A stretch of DNA of 64,000 bases from Saprospiraceae bacterium (GTDB lineage Bacteria; Bacteroidota; Bacteroidia; Chitinophagales; Saprospiraceae), in NCBI GenBank assembly GCA_020848695.1, contig JADLHT010000044.1:1-64000 (forward strand). Direction: 5' to 3'. Within the stretch, counting starts at the first letter, position 1. Each line of letters opens with the position of its first letter. Positions 1 to 11,600 of this stretch are shown piece by piece. A model generated the notes under the pieces. That model was not told the origin of the DNA. It saw only the letters and a program-made list of their open reading frames with translations, and made no database searches. Position numbers and translations under genes: made by a program.

Positions 1-1349
1 GAAAAATAATATTCAGTTGTGCAATCACCCTTAAAGGGACCTAATTCGATAGGTAATTTATTATATTCAAATTTTCCGAGTATATGATCATTTTGTTTAA
101 CCACAAAGCATTCAGAAGTATTCTTGTAATTGAAATTTAGTTTTACATAAAACAATCCTTCCTCCGAGCATTCTGATCTTGTCACATTGAGACCGCTAAT
201 ATTACAGTCTCTACCACTTCCGGTTCCTTCGCAACATACTTTTCCAAGATTCCCTTCTAGGGCACAGTGCTCATTCTTGCAGTCTCTGATTGCAAATTCA
301 TACTCTGTTTCACAATTCCCTTTTAACGGACCAATTTTTAAAGGGAGCTGACTATATTTGAAAGTTCCGTAATCATGTCCATTTCCTTTTATTGTGAAGC
401 ACTCTGAATTATTTCTATAAACAAAATTTATATAAGTAAAAAATTCTTTTTCAACATTGCAAGCCGTCTTAACCATTTTCAAACCGGATAATTGACAGTC
501 ACCGCTTCCGGTTTCACAACATACCTTTCCTAAATTTCCTTCAATCGAACATCTTTCATTCTTACAATCACGAACAACAAACTCATAATTGGTTTCACAG
601 TTTGCTTTCAGCGGACCAATTTTTAAAGGGAGCTGGGAATAATTAAAACTTCCATACTGATGTCCGTTACCTGAAAGCGTAAAACATTCTGAGGTATTCT
701 TGTACTGAAAATTAATTATTGTATAAAATTCTTTTTCAGGAGTGCAGCTTGTTTTTTCTATTTTAAGTCCCTCTAATTTGCAATCCTGATTCGGAGTACA
801 ACAAACAGTTCCTATCTCTAATTCCAATGCACATCTCTCGTTCTTATAATCTCTGATAATAAATCGGTAATTGGTATGACAATCTCCGGAAAATGGACCA
901 AGTAAAACGGGTAGTTTAACATAAGAAAATCTACCTAAATATTTTTTTGTGTGATCAAAGACATTGAAACTATCAGAGATGTTTTGATATTGAAATTTTA
1001 CTTTTATCAAAAACTCACCCTTCGCATCACAGGGAGATTTACTGATTATAGGCTCATATAGTTTGCATTCAGAACCTTTCTCACAGCATACTTTTCCAAG
1101 ACTTCCTTCAAGAACACAATTTTCATTATGACAGTCTTTTATCAGGAATTCATAATTAGTCTCACAATTGCCTTTTAAAGGACCAATTTTTATAGGCAGA
1201 TCTGAATATAAAAATTGACCATACTGAGAACCATTTCCTTCTAAAGTAAAGCAATCTGAAGTTCCGTCATGTTTAAAATTAATAATTGCATAAAAAGTCT
1301 GATCCGCGGAGCAATTGGTCTTTTCCATCTTAAGATCATCCAATTTACA
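1..1349 (-). repeat. Five coding tandem repeats of about 285 bp
   Basis: On the minus strand the repeat units begin at 1349, 1067, 782, 497 and 206, so the period is 282-291 bp. Units 1, 3, 4 and 5 are close to each other. Unit 2 (1067-783) is the most diverged and lacks two of the cysteines. The DNA word for the IGPLKG core (plus-strand form ccaatttttaaagggagctg) is identical in the units near 330 and 620, which suggests recent duplication or gene conversion between those two. Confidence 0.85.
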
Positions 1350-1451
1350 TTCAAGGTTGGACGCCTTAAGAGGAAGAAAACTTAGTATGAATAGAATTAT
1401 TAAATAGGCTATTCTTGGATTTTGTGGGAGGTTGAATTCTGAAAATTTCAT
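1..1451 (-). CDS. Secreted Cys-rich tandem-repeat protein, C-terminus cut by window edge
   Basis: An open frame starts with ATG at 1451 and runs to the left edge without a stop, so at least 483 codons are present and the C-terminus is missing. Residues 1-31 form a signal peptide (basic/polar start, hydrophobic stretch YLIILFILSFLPL, then LKAS). The rest is four complete repeats of 94-97 residues and most of a fifth. Each repeat opens with C-[KQN]-L/I, contains an LP[IVL]-x-[IL]GP-[LF] core, then C-x-T-x-Y-x-F, RD-x-KNE, and closes with G-[KT]-V-CC, giving up to eight or nine cysteines per repeat. I do not recognise the family. Extracytoplasmic location and disulphides are inferred from the signal peptide and the even number of conserved cysteines. 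A T9SS sorting domain may lie beyond the edge. Confidence 0.8.
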   Translation of the reverse strand, partial: MKFSEFNLPQNPRIAYLIILFILSFLPLKASNLECKLDDLKMEKTNCSADQTFYAIINFKHDGTSDCFTLEGNGSQYGQFLYSDLPIKIGPLKGNCETNYEFLIKDCHNENCVLEGSLGKVCCEKGSECKLYEPIISKSPCDAKGEFLIKVKFQYQNISDSFNVFDHTKKYLGRFSYVKLPVLLGPFSGDCHTNYRFIIRDYKNERCALELEIGTVCCTPNQDCKLEGLKIEKTSCTPEKEFYTIINFQYKNTSECFTLSGNGHQYGSFNYSQLPLKIGPLKANCETNYEFVVRDCKNERCSIEGNLGKVCCETGSGDCQLSGLKMVKTACNVEKEFFTYINFVYRNNSECFTIKGNGHDYGTFKYSQLPLKIGPLKGNCETEYEFAIRDCKNEHCALEGNLGKVCCEGTGSGRDCNISGLNVTRSECSEEGLFYVKLNFNYKNTSECFVVKQNDHILGKFEYNKLPIELGPFKGDCTTEYYF

Positions 1452-2014
1452 TTTTGACTTAATTATATGGATCATGATTGATTCTTGATTCAATTTGTTG
1501 CCTAAAGGTACTGATAAAATTTATGTAAATTTTTATTCAATTCTTCAGAAATTTTATTAAATCTTTAAAATTCTTTATTATGTATAATGAGCTGAATTAT
1601 GGTTATTTATACTTTAAACTAATATTTAATATTAATATTTCAACATATTGAAATTCACTATTATATATATTAATAATATTTTAAATATAGAGGAAATAAA
1701 TGTACCGAGTTTGCAAAAAGCATTTAGATTATATAATAACCAAATAATATTTATAAATTCTTTAAAATCACATATTTATTAAAATTTAATCCCCTTATCT
1801 TTAGCGGTTTTAAATAGGGTGCAAAAAAAAAGTTAAAAATTTTTTTGAAAAAATTTTGCAAGTCGATAATTAGCCTTTATGTTTGTGTGTCCAAAAGTAT
1901 CAATTAACCATTGATTTTCTGGCGAAGCAGTTTTAAATAATTGAATACAAAGCATTGAAAAACAAGCTATTGCTTGTATTTTGTTATTTAGAAATTTATA
2001 AACCAAACCTTGAA
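1452..2014. other. AT-rich gene-free region between divergent genes
   Basis: No convincing gene is visible in these 563 bp. They are dominated by A/T runs and separate the minus-strand repeat protein from the plus-strand FAS1 lipoprotein, so both promoters should lie here. A near-consensus minus-strand -7 box TACCTTTA sits at 1503-1510, about 52 bp before the repeat-protein start. A small hairpin (ACAAGC, loop TATT, GCTTGT) lies at 1962-1977. A short minus-strand ORF at 1833-2060 is treated as chance. Confidence 0.5.
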
Positions 2015-2686
2015 ATGACGAATAAGCATTTATACCAAAACAATGTTCCTCGTGGTACATTTTCGTGTGCTTGTTGGTTTTGTACAGTTAAAATTCTTCG
2101 ATTTTTAATACTTGTACTTTCTTCAGTTTCTTTTCTTACAATTTCTTGTTCCAATTCTTCTGTTAAAAAAGAGGATACTGCATTGAGTTCAACCAATGCA
2201 AGTTCTGTAAAGGATGATGTTCAGCCTTCCGTTGAATCTTCAAATAGCACTCCGAAGCCAGGAAGTGGATTTCCTTCATTGAATGAATTCAGGGAAATGC
2301 TTGGTAACAATCCGGATTATGCCGGATTTGTTAGGTGCTTGAATATTGATGCTCTGATCAGCTATATTAATGTCAGAGATGAATATGATTTCGTACTGCT
2401 TGTACCTAATGAGAAAAATCAGGATCCAAATTATATAAAAAAGTATTTAAGTGAAGAAGCAGATCCAAGAGATCGGCTTTCTTTCTTTTTAAGCCATATG
2501 ACGGTAGCATCCAAAGGAATGCCTTGGGTCGGGAATCCGTCAATTTATCAGCTTATGCTTAAAAGGGAAGGAAGTATTGTATCTTATGAAGGAGGCTCTG
2601 CTAATATCACTAAAGAGAAAACTTTAAAAGATGGTACTCAAATCATCTTTATAGATAAACCTATTAAAATTAATGTTAGACAATAA
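2015..2686 (+). CDS. FAS1 (fasciclin)-like lipoprotein
   Basis: The 223-residue product from ATG 2015 has a hydrophobic stretch ending in LTISC (residues 41-45), a lipobox-like signal, then a low-complexity Ser/Asn/Lys linker of about 40 residues. Residues from about 85 to the end look like one fasciclin domain: a first helix (FREMLG), a core strand YDFVLLVPNEKNQ like the FAS1 F-x-P-T/N-E box, an SHM segment, and a final strand ending IFIDKPIKINV. FAS1 domains mediate surface adhesion. A TTG at 1955 would give a longer product, but ATG 2015 is preferred. Even so the n-region is long and contains the parS-like palindrome at 2044-2059, so the true start is uncertain. The giant adhesin begins 11 bp after the stop, so the two are probably co-transcribed. 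Confidence 0.65.
   Translation: MTNKHLYQNNVPRGTFSCACWFCTVKILRFLILVLSSVSFLTISCSNSSVKKEDTALSSTNASSVKDDVQPSVESSNSTPKPGSGFPSLNEFREMLGNNPDYAGFVRCLNIDALISYINVRDEYDFVLLVPNEKNQDPNYIKKYLSEEADPRDRLSFFLSHMTVASKGMPWVGNPSIYQLMLKREGSIVSYEGGSANITKEKTLKDGTQIIFIDKPIKINVRQ
2044..2059. promoter_or_regulatory. parS-like imperfect palindrome
   Basis: The 16-mer TGTTCCTCGTGGTACA matches 12 of 16 bases of the general ParB site TGTTTCACGTGAAACA. One pair of differences is symmetric (T5C/A12G), leaving two asymmetric mismatches to a perfect palindrome. The flanks extend the symmetry (AAT...ATT). It lies inside the N-terminal coding part of the FAS1 gene as annotated. Function as a ParB site is inference from the match alone. 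Confidence 0.3.
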
Positions 2687-2697
2687 ACCCATATCTC

Positions 2698-5600
2698 ATG
2701 AACGCATTATCTACTAAAAACCATTTTAAAAACTTACTGGCAAGTTTGGTACTCGTTTTTGTTGCCTTTTTCGGCTTTCAAAAAAGCGCGATGGCGCAGG
2801 CACCAAGTTGTTCTCCGGTAATGAGTGGCTGTTTGACTCAATCGATTGTTACAGTTGTAAACGTAACCTTAGATGGTACTTGCAGCATCACAGTTCCAAC
2901 GCTTACTGGAAGGTGGACTGCCGCTGCCAATTGTTCAGATGGAGTTAATAATTGGATCTTTGAACCACCTTTGGTTCAGGTACCAGCCGCCGGTACTATT
3001 ATTGGACCAATAACGAAATCCGGCGTATGTCCGGCTTCGCCACCCCAGCCACCAATACCGGTATCTATTATAGCTACTTATTCTAGAATCGTTGGAGTAG
3101 GCATCCAACTTTGTACCATTACTAAAGGAGATATGTTTAGTGTAGTTGAGAACACACCTCCAACTTTTACTCTTCCACCTGCAGTAACTCTAGATGTAGA
3201 TAGTCTTTGCTTCGTGAGCAGACCTACTTTGCTTACTTGGGCTAGATCTAACGCAACAGTTAATGATAATTGTACCGATAATACTACCTTAATAAACAAT
3301 ATTGCTGTTCAAGGAACTTCATTCGTCCCTTTGACTTGCCCAGTATCTCCCGGACCTGGTGGAAATGCTACATTTAGAACTACGGATGCATGTGGCAATA
3401 CGGCTACTGCTGTTGTTGCCGTTACATTCAGAGATGCAGTTGCGCCAACCGTAACCTGTCCGGTCGCTCAGACAAGACCGCTATCTGCTACTTGTACCTA
3501 TCAGTTACAAGATTTTCGTGGCTTGGCAACAGCTTCAACAACCGGTTGTGGAACTCCTAATACCTTGAACCAAAGAATATGGGTTACTGCGACTAATGCA
3601 CCACTTGGAGGATTGAATGACTTTGTTACGGTTGTGAATAGAGCCGGCTGTCCTTCTAATATAGCCTTAACAGTTAGAATTTGTGCCACAGATTGTTTTG
3701 GAAATGGTGCAACGGATCCTGGAATCGGCACAGTTCCGGCTAATTGTTGTACTTTCAGTTTGACCTTAGTTGATCAGACTCCGCCAGTACCGGGTGTGTG
3801 TCCAGCTAACATTACCCTAAACGCTGATGTTAATTGTAACATTACAGTGCCTGATCTTAGAGCATCAAACAGATTCACAGACAATTGTGATCCGATTAAT
3901 GCTTCATTAATTATACAAATTCCTGCTCCAAATTCTGTATTCAATGTTGCGCCAATTTGTTCACCAAATAATCCAAGAGCTATACCATTGACATTTATGT
4001 ACACGGATTGTAACAACAACGGTCCTGTTACACTTAATTGTCCAAATACCTTGTTTGCAGCAGATGTAACCGGTCCTACGGTGATTAATTGTCCTGCGAC
4101 CGTACCTGTTTTTAATCTAAGCATTGATCCGTTGACCTGCTCTTATGGGCTTACTACTTTACCTGCAAATTGGTTTAATGGTAGAGCCGTTGCCGTGGAT
4201 AATTGTGATCCAAATCCAATGGAAACCAATCCGGCAAGAGTTTATGATTGTGATGACTTAGGATTAAATCTTGTGCCAATAGGTGCAGTAGATTGCTCAG
4301 GCAATCCGTATATCGGACCACCTGTGTCTTGTAATGTTTTGGTTCAGGCTGATCCTGCCGATGCATTGTGGAGATCTCCGGGTATGGTGTGTCAAACTCA
4401 ACTTCCACTTGATCTTTGTTCCCTTATAGATGTAGCAAATGGAGCAGAAACCTGTGGATATTGGTCAGGAGATGCAATAGATTCTAATTTCACCCGTTGC
4501 GTTACAGGTCCTGTATTATTTAATCCAACTAAGGCCGGATTCTATTCCGTAACTTATACTGTTGGTGATGCTAATTGTCATGTAGAACTTACCCGTTCTA
4601 TTATGGTAATGCTGGATCCTCCAACTACGAATTGGTTTATTTCATCGATTTCAAAATGTATTTGTAGAGATTACATTATAGATTTCGAATCATTCTTAAA
4701 AGCAAATGACAGTATTCCAAGAGGAGGAACCTGGTCAATAGTTACCAATATTACACCGGCCATCACTTTACAAGGTGGTGTAGGTACACATCTCGCAAAA
4801 TATAATGGAGGCTGTGGCAATATTACAATAAGATACTCTTTGGTACTGTGTAATGGTAACACAGTATCTCAGGATTATACCTTTACCGTTAGAGAATGTG
4901 CAAATGTTGAATTGGATTATCCGGATGAAATTTGTCAGGATGAACCAGCAGCCAATCTTACAAATAGGATAAGAGCAACAGCTAATGGTTGTTCCGATTA
5001 TACCTATACCTCAACACTATTTGATCCAAACGGAGTTGCAATTTCCGTTGTTGCTGGAACCATAGGTAATCTTCCAAATCTTGGAATATTCCCTGGAACT
5101 CTTATTCCAGGTGTTTATACACTTCAGGCAGTCGTAGCAGATCCTACAGGAGTTTGTTCTCCGGATACAGCAAAGGAAAGAATTGTAATTTATGCTGCAC
5201 CTGCACCTAATAACGGAATTGTTCCTGTAGGGCCATTATGCGAAAACGCTACTTTCCCAATTACATTAAATGTAATCAATCCTAATGATGTATCAGGAAA
5301 TCCACTTTCGGCTGGTAATATAAGATGGTCAGGAGCTGGGGTAACTGATAATGGAATTACAGGATCCTTCAATCCTCCAGATCTTGATGGAGACGGCAGA
5401 CCTGGTCCGGGATTGTTTACTGTATGTGTTGATATGGGAGACGCAAGATGTGAAGATCATTTCTGTATTGATATACTAATTAACAATGATTTACCTGACA
5501 ATGCCAATGACTTAGTGGGAAATCAGGCATTCTGTTTTACCAATAATACTTTTATACCTTGGGATGGAATGCGTGCTAGCAACAGTATGGCCGGAGGTCA

Positions 5601-8600
5601 GTTTTCAGTTGCAACTATTTCAACTACTCTTCAGGGAATCTTGTTGCCTAATGGATATTTCTATATCAGTGGATGTGGTACTATAACTTTAACCTATACC
5701 TTACCTAATGATTGTAATCCGGACATTGTCAACAATACGATCATAATAACTATTTCTCAAAAACCAGATGTTGAAATTAGTGCGGCACAATCACTTTGTG
5801 TTACCGATGCTTCAATTACAATAACATCCAATATACCGAATGGAGGTCTATCAGGTTGTCCAAATACAACCGCTACTCCATGGACGGTTGTTCCAAATAG
5901 AGGATTAACTCCGGGAACTAATTCAGCTACTTTCAATCCGGCTACTGCCGGAGAAGGAACTTTTGTAGTTCAATATATTTATTCAACTGCTGCAGGATGC
6001 GCAGATACTGCAAGAGTAACAATTTCTGTAAGTGCTGCTTCTGATCCTGCTTTTTCAGCACCATCGCCACTTTGTCAGGCTGGTCCGAATGTTACATTAA
6101 GTCTAACTAATCCAAATCCTTCTGTTCAAGATGGTAATATCTTGAATGGTGATAACTTCCAGGAAGTATTCTGGAATGCTTCATGCGGCGCTTGTATAAC
6201 TCCGTTAACTGATTCAACACAAGCCGTATTTAATCCGACTTTAGCAGGACCTGGAATTCATCTTGTTTGTGTTTCTACAGGAGATCCAAGTTGCATGAAG
6301 TATTACTGTAATCTAATCAGAGTTGTTCCTATAACGGTAGCTACATTAAGAGCCGATACTGTTAGAGGTTGTGAAGTTTTCTTGGAAGGTGCTCCTGAAG
6401 AGTATGACCTAGAGCAATTCTATCTTCCAACTACAACTAGAGGAGGAACCTGGTCCTACGTTTCTGGTCCTGGTCCGGGAATTTTGAACAATACTTTGTC
6501 TGCATTACCTGGTTGTCATCAACTACGATACACAGTTACGGGTGAACTGCCAACTGGGGCTTGTGGGCCAATGTCTGATGATATTTTTGTTTTGGTTAAA
6601 GAAGAGCCAGCACCATATTTTGCAATTCAATCACAGGTATGTTGGTCTGCCGGAGATCCTCCTGCAAATCATGTTTACACTCCATTTATACAAAGTTCAA
6701 ATTATTTCCCTGCAGGAACGCTAACCAGAAGATTCTTCATTAGTTCAGGTTCTAATGGAACGGTCAATGCAGGCACAGGTGTTGTAACTATTACTGGTAT
6801 TGGAACATTAACAGTATGCTTGGAAGAGACACTAACTTATGCTTCATGTGGAGCTGTAGGTGCCGGTCAATTCTGTAGAGATACATTCTGTCAGCAAATA
6901 ATAGTTCGTAACGGTACTTCATTAAATGCAAGTTTCACAGCAAGTAATACTAATCCATGTGCAGGAGAAGTAGTAAATCTTACCGCGGCATTACCTGGAG
7001 GTATATTTACCGGAATAGGTGTTGTAGATGGTGGGGGTAACGGTACTGGTACTTTCACTCCTCAGGGATGTGGAACATTTGCCATTACTTATACGGTAGA
7101 TGATCCAAACGGATGTAATGGAGTCTATGTACTTAATATAACTACAGATAGGACAAGACCAACATTGAACGTACCGGCTAATCTAACTGTTGATTGTGAT
7201 GGAACTGGTAATGTCGCTCAAATGAATGCTTGGGCTGCAACTGCTTCAGCTTCAGATAACTGTCCAGCCGGATTGAGATTAACCAACAGAATTTATGATA
7301 GAAGATCTGGTTGTGGTGTGTTTGCCGGAACCTATGTATTTGAATTCAGAGCAGAAGATTCTTGTAGAAATATTACCTTAGGTTATGCAAACTTTGTAAT
7401 ACGAGATACAACTAGACCTGCGTTTAGCGTATTGCCTTCAGATCTAATCATTGAATGCGGTAATGCAACTTCAACTCAGATTTTATCATGGTTAAATATA
7501 AATGGTAGAGCGATTGCTTCAGATATTTGTTCAGGAAATAGAATAAGCTGGACCCATAATTATTCTGGAAATATTGCCAATTATTGTAATTCTACGGGTG
7601 AATTAGTAACATTTACAGTTCGTGATGAGTGCGGAAATACTAACTCTGCTTCAGCTCGAATCATTGTAAGAGACTTATTTGCTCCGGTATGGAATGTGAA
7701 TCCGGTCAACATAAAGTTAGAATGTAATGGAGCTCATGGTAGAGATCCATATAGCGAAGTAACTGCATGGTTGAACCGAAATGGGGATGGAGTCGCTATT
7801 GACTCTTGTCAGCTGACAGTCAATTATTCTAATAACTTTGCCACACAACCATGGGTTGGTGGTTGCAATAGAAATACCGGTTCTAAGACAGTAACATTCT
7901 TTGCTTCTGATGTTTGTGGTAATTCATCATCCAGAGTGGCTACTGTATCTATAATTGATACTACTAGACCAATCATTAGTTCTCCTGCTAAAGATAGCGT
8001 AGTGAATTGTGATGGGTTAGGAAATATTGGGGCATTAAATACTTGGATTGCTAATAACGGAGGAGCCAGAGCAATAGATGATTGTAGTGGATCTCCGACA
8101 AGTTCAGGTATTCTTAGATGGAATAATGTTCTAATGAGAACGGATGAAGGTTGTGGATTGACCAGGACACGTATTTATATGTTTACTGCAGTGGATTCCT
8201 GCAATAATGTATCTGCAGCTACGATCGCGAAATTTATTATACAAGATACAATGGTACCAATTTTTGTGACCAATCCACAAGATATTACCGTCCCATGTGA
8301 TAGAGCTACTGGGGCTCAGGCACAGCTTGATGCCTGGTTAGCAAATAATGGTGGAGCAGTTGCAGTTGATGTATGCGCCGGTGGACCATTGCGTTGGGAA
8401 AGAGATCTAGTCAAAGAATTGGATCTTTGCAGCAACACGGCAACTTACACATATCGATTTACTGCAATTGATTCTTGTGGCAACAGGGATTGGAGAGATG
8501 CCAGATTTATTGTGATAGACAATACGCCTCCGGTAATAGATAGATTGACTGGTTATGACAAAATAACTTCTTGCGAATTGTTAAATGCAGGAAATGATGA

Positions 8601-11600
8601 TGAGTTGGTAGCTTGGTTAGATTCAGTTGGTGGTCTGAGAGCAACTGATGCTTGTTCAGATGTTATAAATTGGAGGCATAATTTTAGTGAAACAAGATGG
8701 ATAACTCTTTGTGGCAGAACTAGAACACAAGCAGTTACTTTCTCAGCAACTGATGATTGTGGTAACGTTTCAACTAGAATATTGAATATTTCAACGGTAG
8801 ATACTACCGCTCCAGTGTTCTTGAATTGTCCTCAACCACTCGTTCAGGATGCAGAGTTTGGTCATTGTGACGCTTATGTAACAGTACCAAGATTAATTGC
8901 AACAGACAATTGTACGGATCCGGTAACAATTACACAGATTTATGGTCCTAATCCACTTGGATTCAGATTCCCTGTTGGAACAACTATATTAAAATACGAA
9001 GCAAGAGATGATTGTAACAATAGAGATACTTGTACTATTAAAGTGGTAGTCAATGACTATTGGGATGTTCCAATTATTACTTGTCCTGGAAATATTGATA
9101 CAATTAATACTACTGGTGTATGTGGCATCAATGGGCTTGGAGGTCTAGCACCTACACGTGTTGCTGATGTTTGTCCTCATACAGCGGTTACCTACGTAAT
9201 TAAGAATCAAGCTGGCGATACAATCAAAAAAGGAATTAACGATGCTTCAGGTTCTAATTTCCCTAAAGGATTAAACCAAGTTTGTTATACAGTTCAGGAT
9301 CAACCTATTTTGTTAATTACTGAAGTTACTCAGCAACTTGGCGGAAACTTAGTAGGTCCTACCAGTCCGGTACCAGGATTTATGAGTGCAGCAGATATTA
9401 ATGGCGATTATATAGAAGTGACCAATTTTGGTCCTTCTGCAATTGACATTAGCTGTATGTCTATACAAATTTTTGAAGGTGGAAGATTAGTTGGTACATT
9501 TACATTGCCTGCTATGCCTGCAGTAATATTACCTGCGGGTCGTGTGTTAACTCTGCACGTAGGAACAGCTATTCCTGGATTCCCAGATAATCCTGGTCAG
9601 TTCTTCTTCAATATGAACCTGCCTGAGACATCAATTATTAATCAAAGAGGATATGTGTTAAATCATTTATCGCTTAGAAATATTGATGCGGTAACAACCA
9701 ATGGTTATAATTTAACTGCACCTGCACAGGGTACTCCAGTACTTACTGCAAATGATTGGTCAGGAGTAAGTCCTTCGTTCGCTAATAACGGCTCTTATTA
9801 TAGAAATTGCATTTTTGATTTTAATTCTCCAAGAGGTTGGGCTCTTGCAGAAGGATGTGAGCCTGCTAGTATTGGTAGAGTAAATCCTGTTTTAGTTCCT
9901 TTTGTTTTCCCTGGAAATGGCAGAACTACTTCATTACAAACCATTCAAGCTCAAAAAGCGACTTGTTGCTTTAATGTAAATGTCAGGGATGTTGAAGCTC
10001 CTATGTGTGCTAATGCAAGAGACACATTAAATGTAAATGGAGCAGTATCGACTGCATCTGGGCCAGGATGTTTTGTATTTACAGTAAATGTTCCTTCAAC
10101 TCCAATTACTAAAATAGGTGAAGTGTGGATCAGAAACTTAAATATGACCGTCACTAATTTTGCCAATACGGAAGCACATTTAGTACATCCGGATGGAACA
10201 AGAGTTAGACTTTGGGATGATGGTACTTGTAGTGGATCTACTAATTTTGTTGCAAGCAGAATATCTGATTTAGATAATATCAAAGTTGCAAATGCAACCT
10301 GTGCAGTACTTAATTCAGGTCAGCAGTATATGCCAGCACAAGCATTAATGGCATTCTGTAACAAACCTGCTGTAGGGCAGTGGAGATTAGAAATTGAAGT
10401 GAATACAGCAGCTCCTTCTTCTCTAACTTTGAGCAGTTGGCAGTTAACTTTAATTAATTCCGGTCCATCTCTATTGAGAGATACAACGATTTCTAATAAT
10501 CCAAATCTTTGTAGTGCGGTATTTATGTGGAATCATCCAACAGTGATGGATAATTGCTGTATGGGTACAGTAGATGTTACTTATACTGCAATTCCAACTC
10601 CTGGTTGTCCACTTCATTCTGTTCCAACTGGAGGTAGAGTCGTTGCAGGAGCGAAAGAAACACAGACTTTCGGTGTTGGTAGTACTAATATAAGTTATGT
10701 AATTACAGACATGTCTGGAAATACAGCCACTTGCTCATTTATATTAACAGTCCGCGATACTCAAAGACCAGTTATATTAAACTGTCAAAAAGATTATGTG
10801 GCTAATTTAAGTGGAGGCGATTGTTTCTATTTCTTTGAGGTTCACCCTCCAACAGATGCAAGAGATAATTGTGATTCAATCAGATTAACTTATAATCCAC
10901 CATTAGGTACTCAGTTGCCAATCGGATCAAATAAAGTTTCAGTTACAGCTACTGATAAAGCAGGAAACTCAACAATGTGTATGTGGACAATTACAGTTGT
11001 TGAAAACAATCCGCCTTCAAGAGCTCTGGCTTGTCACGATCAGATCAATTTCTCGCTTGATCCTAATTGTAGAGGAGTATTGACTGCTGATATGATTTTG
11101 TCTGGTGATGGATATGGATGTTATGACAGATACCAGATTATTATTGAAGATTGGGTTACAAGACAAACTCATATTAATCTATTCACCATTGCTGACGTGA
11201 ATAAATACTTTAAAGTTACTATCGTAGATCCGGTTACAGGTAATAAATGCTGGAGTAAAGTACTTATAGAATACAAAGCTATTCCATTGATTAACTGTCC
11301 TCCGGATTTAACAGTAGAATGTAATGATCCATTAAGTCTTCAAACATTGGGAAATGTTAGTGTTGCTTCTTGTATTCTAAATTATACTACAGCTTACGAA
11401 GATTCAATTGTAAAAGCTAAGAATTGCGATACACCGTTTGTTTTTGTATTATATCGTACATTCTATTTAACCAATGAACTTGGAAATACTGCAACTTGTA
11501 CACAAAAGGTTTCAGTGAGACCATTTGATTTAGCAAGAATTGAATGGCCAAGGCATTACGACAATCTGGATCTTCCTGCATTAAATTGTGATCAGAAAAT

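Noticed and set aside
1..1349. Regular 285-bp repeats considered as a CRISPR or non-coding repeat array
   Set aside because: The repeats are in one continuous minus-strand frame with a signal peptide and conserved cysteines, and the units are too long and have no spacers.
1962..1977. Hairpin ACAAGC-TATT-GCTTGT as a terminator
   Set aside because: The stem is only 6 bp, there is no plus-strand gene upstream, and the following sequence is not a clean T-run.
1833..2060. 75-codon minus-strand ORF in the AT-rich gap
   Set aside because: It overlaps the FAS1 gene and the palindrome, shows no motif, and depends on chance absence of stops.
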